Origin: Nectonema munidae
Lineage: Eukaryota > Nematomorpha > Nectonematoida > Nectonematidae
Direction: 5' to 3'
NCBI GenBank assembly: GCA_030549495.1
Contig: JAUIRK010000014.1
Location: 62,001-126,000 of the forward strand
DNA length: 64,000 bases
Part shown: positions 57,362-64,000 of the stretch, piece by piece
Numbering within the stretch: position 1 is the stretch's first letter
How the letters are laid out: each line of letters begins with the position of its first letter
Translations under genes and position numbers: made by a program
Notes under the pieces: generated by a model
Seen by the model: the letters and a program-made list of their open reading frames with translations, nothing else
What the model was told of the DNA's origin: nothing
The model's database searches: none

Positions 57362-60300
57362 TTAGGCAACAGAGTGCAAAATTTCCTTAGCATTTTCTTC
57401 CAAAAGACTTTGAACTCCATTTAGATTTTTACACCAATCAGTAATCCTATTTGCAAGAGACAAAATCTAAAAATGACAATAAGCATAAAGGATATAAATT
57501 AATACAAAACCCAAAAAATACTTGATCTTTTTCCAACATTCGAGGTTGAATCCAAAGCACTGTAAGTAATTGGTTAACTTCATCAATACTTCCTTTCATC
57601 AAATCAAAAGCAAAGGATTTTATGATCAATTCTTCCACAAGATCTTCTTCTAAGTAGACACCTTTAGCTATTTCACTGAAGAGTAAAACTCTTTTGTTAG
57701 CAGGCTTATCAAAGGCTAACTAAAAAATATAGTGATTATAGAAAAATAAATTACATAAGGCCATTATTATCATCATGAATTTATAATAGTTTCTGCCATA
57801 TAAAGACAAAACATATTTTGTGCATATTGCGAATTGAAACCTGTAACAAAGTGAATAACTGCATCTTTTCTTTCAAAAAATCTCTCTGGAGGGAAAAGTT
57901 CGAATCCTGCAGTAGCTTATTTTCAATCTTTATGTATTCATTCATGTTGCCAGAATTGAATATCAGTATCACATCCAAAAGCCATTGCTTGGAAGTTGGT
58001 AAACACTTAGTGATAGGGTGAAGTAACTGAAAAATCAAAAAAGTATTTAAATTATTCTATGGAAAAGGAAATACTCTTTGTATTGAAATATATATTATTA
58101 TATTCATCATACATTTGAAGATAAATCTTGAAAATATTTATATTTTAGGAACTCTAATGAATATAATTTTGGAAAAATAATCAATCAAAAAAAGATTGAT
58201 GGTGAAATAAGGATTCAAAGAATCCATGAAGTAAAAAGTAAGCCACGCCCGTGGAACTGCATTGAGATATAAAAATGTACTCGCTTTCTATCACCACAAC
58301 CCTTTTTCCTCCGTCTGAAAACAGCTTTACGGGCACAGTGTTGAAAGCGCCTAGCTGAGAGAGAATAATAAAGAACTGCACAACGATTTATATTCTTCTC
58401 TTATAGGCGGGGCGAACAAAAGTCCATTAAGAACATTTTTTTAAAAAGAACAAAAAGTCACTTTAAAATTCTAAGTGTTGAACTAAATCCATTTATTTAG
58501 TTTGAACTATATTTTCTCCTGTTTTTGATTTTTTTTATGTCAATAAAACGTTCGTTTAAAATCAATTATAGAATACCAAAAAATAAAAATGTTTTTAATG
58601 ATTAATTCGTGTTTAATTAGTAATTTTATCATTCAAAACTTTAAATATATTTCACACTTTTATTTCCTAATTTTTAATGTCTATTTGGTTTATTTTTCTC
58701 GTAATTTAGTTTAAATAATTTGTTCAAGAAAAAGTTAAAATAAAGTAAGTGAAATATTGACATTTTGAATAAAACATTATATAAATGATCAAATTTTCAA
58801 TTTTGTTTGCTATGCATGTTAAATTTTTTAAATTGTTTTGTTGAATTAACCAAACCCAAACGAATATGCAATTTCGTCAAACAAAGAGCTCTTTTGAAAA
58901 ATGTGTAATATTGTAGTAAGCATGAAAATTTTTTCTTAGATAGTCATATAAAAAGTAAAAAACACCAAAATTTTCAGCTTATATTTCAAAATGCAAAGAA
59001 ATTTATTCCTACGTAAAACCGGTAAAAATATTTTAGTAAAAAAATTATAACAACTTTTTTAGAAGCAAATATACCACTTCACAAACTAAGTCATCCAAGC
59101 TTATTTAGTTTTTTAAAGTCTTGGCTATTGTATTCAATCAGTTTCTTTGAGTAGATTGATTGTTGATGAATTAGTGGAGAAATAGATTTATGCAACCATG
59201 CCAAAGATAGCTGATGATAGGTACTCAAAAGTTACCAAATTTTGGATAAGTATTAGAAAGAATTTTATATCTGAGAGAATTTGATCTATCTTCATATCAG
59301 CAGCGTTTGGTACTTTGTGTCAAACAACTGTGAACCATGCAAAAGTTTTTTGCGTATAAACAGAGAAATACAAAAAAACAAATTTTACTACTTAGTTATT
59401 CAAGTATACCAAATATTTGTAATTTTTTTGAAAAAGTTGATAAATTCCCGTAAAAAATTATGTGAGCTTAAAAGCGTTTTTCATAAATTTAGGTTACAAT
59501 TAACCTTCAATTTGAGTAAGTAAGCTTATTATTGATAAATTAGCTAAGAAAAGTCTTTTAAAGTTAAATCAGTTATTAATGAAAAACATTACGCAGATTT
59601 ATGATTAATCTTATGCTAATGTTTTGATTGGTCATTAGAAGACCCTATATTTTTTGTGATAAAATTAAAATGTATAGACCTTCCAATTCATTTAGAAAAG
59701 TTAATTCATTTAATTCATAATTTTACTATGGAGATAATTTTTGTTTGTTTTTGAGTTTGTTTGGTTTGTTATGAGTTCAAAGTACATTTTGGAAGTACTT
59801 TACTCTTATTTGTTTCATGTAACATATTTTGCTCGTTTTCTGCACAACTGTGCCTTAAAAGTTCAAGCACATTTTACAGTAGTAAATGAAGTAAATTTAG
59901 AACTCTCCATATTTTCCAACATTTTCCTTAAATTATACTGATTGCTAGGGGTGCACCGGATAGTCTATCCAGCCGGATATTTCGCGGGATACTGACGATT
60001 ATTCGGACCAATGCCGGATACAAGATGATCATTTAATATAATTAAACAATATTTAGCTAGCAAAACAAAATTATAATTTAATAATTAAATAATTGACCTT
60101 TAAAAAGACAGTGAAAGGCAAATTAGTGACAAAACAGTTCTTTATTTAATAACAAATGAAAATTTCATAGATGTAGGACTATTCCAGAAAATCAGCTTGT
60201 ATACGAAATTTATCTTGAAAATTTCTTACCATTGTGGTGAATGAATAGAAGCATCTCTCCTTTTTCAGACAAAAGTTTTGTTCTTTTTTCTTCAAAAATG

Positions 60301-63300
60301 TTTCCGTATTCTGAAAAAAGAGGCTCAGAGTATACTGATGATGCCGGTGTACATAGGTAATTAGCTGTCAGCTGTTTAAGCAGCGGAAAATTTTCATCCT
60401 GTTTCCAATACTGCAGGGGGCATTTGTTTTTTTCCAGGAGTGGAGTGCGGAGGTAAAGTTCTAATTCGCTGGCTGCCTTATCTTCAATATCTTTCTTGCG
60501 CTTAGTAATTGTTGTATTCAACTTTTCGTGTGTTCTGGTAATTTCTTGGAAGCAAGCTCTATCTTCTATCTCCTCCTTCTATCTTCGGGTAATTCCTTGG
60601 TGGCACAGTCAGAGTGAGCAGCTTCATCAACAGTCTCAGTCTCCACACTCTTAGTATCAACAATTTGGTGTCGTAGAATCTCAACAAGGACTAAAGTTTT
60701 TTCATGTTTTATCTTTCAGAAATTTGACTTTAAATCATGGATCAAATATTGTTGGTAGAACATATGATGGGTTCCTCATAATGCCAAGACCAGAACCTGA
60801 AAAACCTAGCACGAAGCGCAGACAGAAGTCTCTGTTTGATTATTTTGATGCCTTATTTATCAGTGGGCTTTTCGAGGTATCATGCTAGAGTACTTACATT
60901 AGGAATGACGGTCGAGAGAGGACATGATTCGGCAGTCATTTCAACAGTAACTCACAAGAAGAAAAACTTGGTAGCTCATCATGATCAGAGATGTAAAGCT
61001 GCACAGGTCTTTTTAATTTTTGCGACTGCTTTAGCATACGGTATGCACTGTTCCAACGGGTTGGAACATCCTGAACTAGTAAAAGTGGTAACTTCCCCGT
61101 TTCTGCATTCTGCAATTGGATAGCCTTGAATTCACTACAGCCTTTGGCAGAATGGTTAAAGTGTGTAGTTAATCTACGACTTTTTAAATCTTTTACAGAT
61201 TTGTGAGATAGAATGGCATTGATTATAATTAGTTGGATGATATGTATTGAACAATGAACAGACACGATCTCTGAGAGATTACTTCCAAGCAACATATTTT
61301 TTGCACCATCTCTAACCAGTACATACCTTCTTGAAAAATATATATTCCAACACTCCCACGTGTTCTTGAGTTGGCTAGCAATGTTCACACCTGTATGGGA
61401 GTTGGTAAAGTGAGACGCATGTAGAACTGCATTCTTTCGTACATATTCAGTGATCCAGTGGGCAGAGAGAGACAAAAAGGTTTCATGAGATGAGGAACAT
61501 GTCCAGATGTCAGAAGTGAAACTAACACAGGCAGCTTTTGTCAGCTCATTTGCAACATCTTTCCGTAGTTTTTCATAGAAGTCTGGCAGAAAATTGTCAG
61601 CGAAAATCTCCTGCTAGGAATGACCTGTTGTGGCTGTAAATGCGCCATAAGACCTATAAAACCGTCATCTTCAACCATACTAAAAGGCTGGTTATCCAAT
61701 GCTATCATGAGGAGAATTTTCTTGTGATAGCCCTAGTGTCATTAATATTGCACAACTTTTTTTATCGACGTTTCCTGTAAGGACAATTGGACTATTTTTC
61801 TTTCTCTTGCCGGGAGAATCTTGAATTCATCATATACTTCTGAGAACTCCCCAGTGTTTTTCTTTTCAGGCATTCCTTTTTTGACATCCTGGTATTCTTT
61901 GAAATGCAAAACTTTTGCGTGATTGTGCAAAGGTGTCGTGCTGAATGACCTGGGCTTTCCAGAGCCTCTTTTCATCATTTTATTACAAACCAAAAACCGT
62001 GCTGAAAAATCGCAAGAATCATTAATCTTGAAAAGACGCCAGATGAAGCTCGACATCGTGACCAACAATTAGTACAAAATGAGAAAGGAAAAATTATAAC
62101 GTCAGTTTTCGAGACTTGGACAAAAAGAAAAAGAACGAAGATATATTTATGTCGTGTTAAATTTTTTGCAAATAATCGATCTTTTAGTTCTGTGTGAGCA
62201 AATAAGAGAAGTATAGCCGTAATATACGAATGCGTATGTGTTTGCTAGTAGTGTTGCACTACCAACGAAACAACTGGATATTAAATAGTGACGATGATTG
62301 ATGAGAATATATTATTAAATTTTAAAATATGTTATGTGCATGCTAGAATCAAATCGCATACTAATGTAGTTGAGTGGTATTATGAAGAGAAAGTAGTTAC
62401 AAAGCTCCTCGAACATGAAATTCATCCACTATTAGTAAAACTTATCATTGATATCCGACCAGATACTGTTTAACTATCGATCCTATACGGTATCCGGCCG
62501 GTTAGTGAAGTTGGATCAATACAACATTGTATTAATATAGATCTCATTAAAGTTAGAAAGATTGTAGAATGATTTTTTAACTGCGCTGTATAAATATTTT
62601 TATGTATATTTTTGAAGTTTAACGATTTAACTAAATCTCCCTTTGTTCTGGATTCATCGTGATAAATAAGTTTAAATAAAGTAAAAATTAATACGATAAA
62701 TATCATGAAAGGATTGTTATATTTAGCTGCCTAACAATGAAACAATCGTATTTCTTTTTTTGATCAAAAATGAAATGTTACCAGTTCTCCAAAGTTGTAA
62801 ACATCTTTACCAAGGAGTGCAGCATAACATATATTTTCCGCAATAGACTCCTTTTGAGCTTCTAAGAAATTGAAAATGAGAGATTATTATCGACCCAATA
62901 AATAGGAAATGAGGAACCTGGAAGATCTGATATTTCAGTGTATCCCAAATACAAAAGAGCAGTTTTGTAAAAAGCATTAAAATCCTTCACACAGTGATAG
63001 TAGGAACTTAAGCTCAGGTAGTAGTAAGACTGAACACTGTACAAGTTAGAAAGAGACTTAGAAAGAATTTTCTGAGCGAGATCAAGGTCAACTTTGCAAA
63101 GCTGTACTTCTTTTCGTCGAATACGAAGTTGAGAGATAGTTATGATTATATGAACTAACGCCATGTCTTTACCCTTCATCTAGAAAGTTAGATAAAAAAT
63201 TGAGTACGTTAGACGACAGCGTTGACCAACCATTCATAGCGCATGCGCGAAATATTTCGCTTTCTGATGACGATGCGCCAACCTAATTTCTTATAATTCA

Positions 63301-63647
63301 ATTCTGAATCATAAAATTATTAAAAAAAGATAAAAACTAACTTTTTTAAAAAGCAATTTTCAATTTCTAAATTTCATTTAAAAACGGTAGAAAATGTTTT
63401 TATCATTTTTAGGTAAAAATTCAAAAAAAAAAAGAAATTTAAAAAGTTAGATATCCATCTGTTAGAGTATAAGAAAAAATACCTTTTCCTTTATTTTTTC
63501 TGCAAAGCTCAAAGCCTCATCCAAATCTAAGATAAAAAGTTGGCAATAGGATAACAATTGATCAATATAGTAGTGATTTATAAAGACGTACCTTCGTAGT
63601 CAAGAACAATGTACTTGCACATTTCCACAAATATTAACGGAGATATA
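57362..63647 (-). CDS. PSMD13: 26S proteasome non-ATPase regulatory subunit 13 (Rpn9), 5' end off window
   Basis: PCI-domain subunit of the 19S regulatory lid of the 26S proteasome; it helps assemble the lid that receives ubiquitylated proteins. Seven exons join in frame on the minus strand: 63647-63592, 63526-63483, 63179-62918, 62861-62782, 58026-57841, 57719-57522 and 57466-57362 (stop TAA). All have GT/AG borders. The joined protein follows the animal Rpn9 order: ISPLIFVEM, DEALSFAEKIKEK, a helical repeat region, GKDVYNFGEL, TSKQWLLDVILIFNSGN, then the C-terminal PCI winged helix with LMKGSIDEVNQ and WIQPRML, ending in EILHSVA. About 310 codons are present against 376 residues in human, so roughly 65 N-terminal residues lie beyond the right edge. 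Introns are tiny (about 55-303 bp) except the 62781-58027 intron, swollen by hAT insertions. No reading-frame defect was seen. The family call is very secure; exact borders are my own reading. Confidence 0.95.
58180..58440. other. GC-richer patch in the PSMD13 intron
   Basis: A good acceptor (ATTCTCTCTCAG) on the minus strand opens a frame LGAFNTVPVKLFSDGGKRVV, but exons C and D of PSMD13 join perfectly without it. It may be an old insertion; no family recognised. Confidence 0.3.
59040..59940 (+). pseudogene. Decayed CGGBP1-like hAT copy in PSMD13 intron
   Basis: LLEANIPLHKLSHPSLFSFL parallels SANIPLNKLNHP of the 16-kb element. FHVTYFARFLHNCALKVQAH parallels FHVFCLAHLLHNC. The fragments are in the same order and strand, with many stops between them. 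It is antisense to PSMD13. Confidence 0.6.
59946..62515 (-). mobile_element. hAT-Ac (ZBED-type) transposon in PSMD13 intron
   Basis: The 3' end on the plus strand reads TAGGGGTGCACCGGATAGTC then AGCCGGATATTTCGCGGGAT, the classic hAT end of the ZBED1/4/6 type. The other end near 62515 keeps only a decayed GGTATCCGGCCGG. It sits in the 4.75-kb PSMD13 intron in the same orientation as the gene. No exact 8-bp target duplication could be found, consistent with an older copy. Confidence 0.75.
60210..62068 (-). pseudogene. ZBED-type hAT transposase, broken
   Basis: Order on the minus strand: BED finger SFIWRLFKI...VCNK...STTPLHNHAKVLH (62.05-61.9 kb), where the first zinc Cys is replaced (ARFLVC); ADNFLPDFYEKLRKDV and SFTSDIWTCSSSHETF with the first catalytic Asp (61.6-61.47); YVLVRDGAKNM with the second Asp; VHCSIHIIQLII with the CxxH of the family; DVPTRWNSAYRML; and the C-terminal ELELYLRTPLLEKNKCP, SSVYSEPLFSEYGNIF and KRTKLLSEKGEMLLF. 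Frame changes separate the three long pieces (62068-61742, about 61615-60936, 60521-60210). No longer functional as a single frame. Confidence 0.85.
63239..63248. promoter_or_regulatory. NRF-1-like palindrome in a PSMD13 intron
   Basis: GCGCATGCGC matches the core of the NRF-1 binding palindrome. It lies in the 303-bp intron between exons 63526-63483 and 63179-62918, in a GC-richer patch. Function unproven. Confidence 0.3.
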
Positions 63648-63762
63648 CTGAAATATTAAGAGGATTTAATAAATCTCAAAATGACAACTAGTACGAAAAA
63701 TTTTAAAATGTTATCATCATTCGTGTTAATTAACATACTCTGAGAAAGAAAGTATTTCCTTT

Positions 63763-63896
63763 TAACCCATTAACGACCAGAATAATCAGACGATATCTAA
63801 TGTAAAGCAGATTTGTATTAAAAAGCATTAATAAAAGCAGACGATTTTATTTTTGTAAAGTCGACATATGTCGACTGTAGTCGATAACCGGTTAAA
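63763..63896. mobile_element. piggyBac-type MITE, copy 2
   Basis: Ends TTTTAACCCATTAACGAC and, inverted, TTTTAACCGGTTATCGAC include the TTAA target on both sides. The interior shares AATCAGA(C/A)GATAT and AAAGCAG with the MITE at 45.0 kb. A perfect 18-bp palindrome AGTCGACATATGTCGACT (63859-63876) sits 17 bases from the right end. It lies upstream of the first visible PSMD13 exon, so probably in another intron. Confidence 0.7.
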
Positions 63897-64000
63897 ACGA
63901 TGAGAAAATTTGAATCCTTTTTTACTACTACTTCAAATGTTACTGAAGGTTTACGAAGCAATGAACTCAAGATACACATCTTTGAAAAGATTAGGACGAT

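Noticed and set aside
57818-58021. Plus-strand 67-codon frame
   Set aside because: Antisense to a PSMD13 exon.
58181-58381. Possible extra PSMD13 exon (LGAFNTVPVKL...)
   Set aside because: Flanking PSMD13 exons join in phase and match the family without a gap, so no exon is needed here.
60836-61123. Plus-strand 95-codon frame in the PSMD13 intron
   Set aside because: Antisense to the ZBED-type hAT transposase; it has no domain of its own.
61137-61180. tRNA-like box A (TTGGCAGAATGGTTAAAG) suggesting a tRNA-Ser/Leu gene
   Set aside because: It lies in the hAT transposase reading (HFNHSAKG) and has no box B or cloverleaf after it.

Overview
The window looks like animal nuclear DNA: very AT-rich, intron-bearing, and packed with eukaryotic DNA transposons, LINEs and one LTR fossil. 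There is no bacterial-style gene packing. An arthropod, perhaps a crustacean, is my inference from the FMRFamide-receptor-like GPCR, the secreted CBM14-like protein and the transposon mix. The species cannot be fixed from sequence alone.

Host genes are few. (1) At 57.36-63.65 kb, minus strand, lies the 3' three-quarters or more of the 26S proteasome lid gene PSMD13/Rpn9. Seven exons join in frame, with several introns of about 55-120 bp and one inflated 4.75-kb intron. Its first exons lie off the right edge. (2) At 19.2-20.2 kb, minus, is an intronless seven-helix receptor. (3) At 44.25-44.64 kb, minus, is a compact gene for a small secreted protein: signal peptide, CBM14-like cysteine pattern, a furin-type site and a His-Arg-Gly-Gly repeat tail, with its own TATA box and poly(A) signal. 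Weaker host candidates are a terminal exon at 9.65-9.90 kb, a GC-richer open stretch near 33.0 kb, a 79-residue frame at 56.70-56.94 kb and a possible first exon at 52.59 kb.

The rest is mostly mobile DNA. From left to right: a tandem repeat and a tRNA-like SINE head (1.0-1.8 kb); hAT-end-like sequence (2.2 kb); a pogo-type MITE (3.8-4.25 kb); a ZBED5-like hAT with a LINE inserted in it (4.3-6.5 kb); a piggyBac element with a spliced transposase (10.07-13.43 kb); a hAT MITE with perfect 8-bp target duplications (14.55 kb); a CGGBP1-like hAT (15-17.1 kb) followed by a GC-richer hAT 3' piece (17.9-18.6 kb); a pogo-like MITE and a LINE 3' end (21.9-23.2 kb); hAT remnants and repeats (26.6-28.7 kb); a nested block of LINEs with a full-length Tigger (34.2-39.1 kb); a third LINE split by a hAT deletion derivative that was then tandemly triplicated with its flank (39.3-44.15 kb); a Ty3/gypsy fossil (53.2-54.85 kb); a LINE with a 13-bp target duplication (55.7-56.6 kb); and two hAT copies inside the PSMD13 intron (59.0-62.5 kb).

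I saw no clear new multi-gene system. The most interesting items are the furin-site/HRGG-repeat secreted protein, the covarying palindromes in two piggyBac-type MITEs, the near-intact Tigger, and the 619-bp triplication in the hAT.
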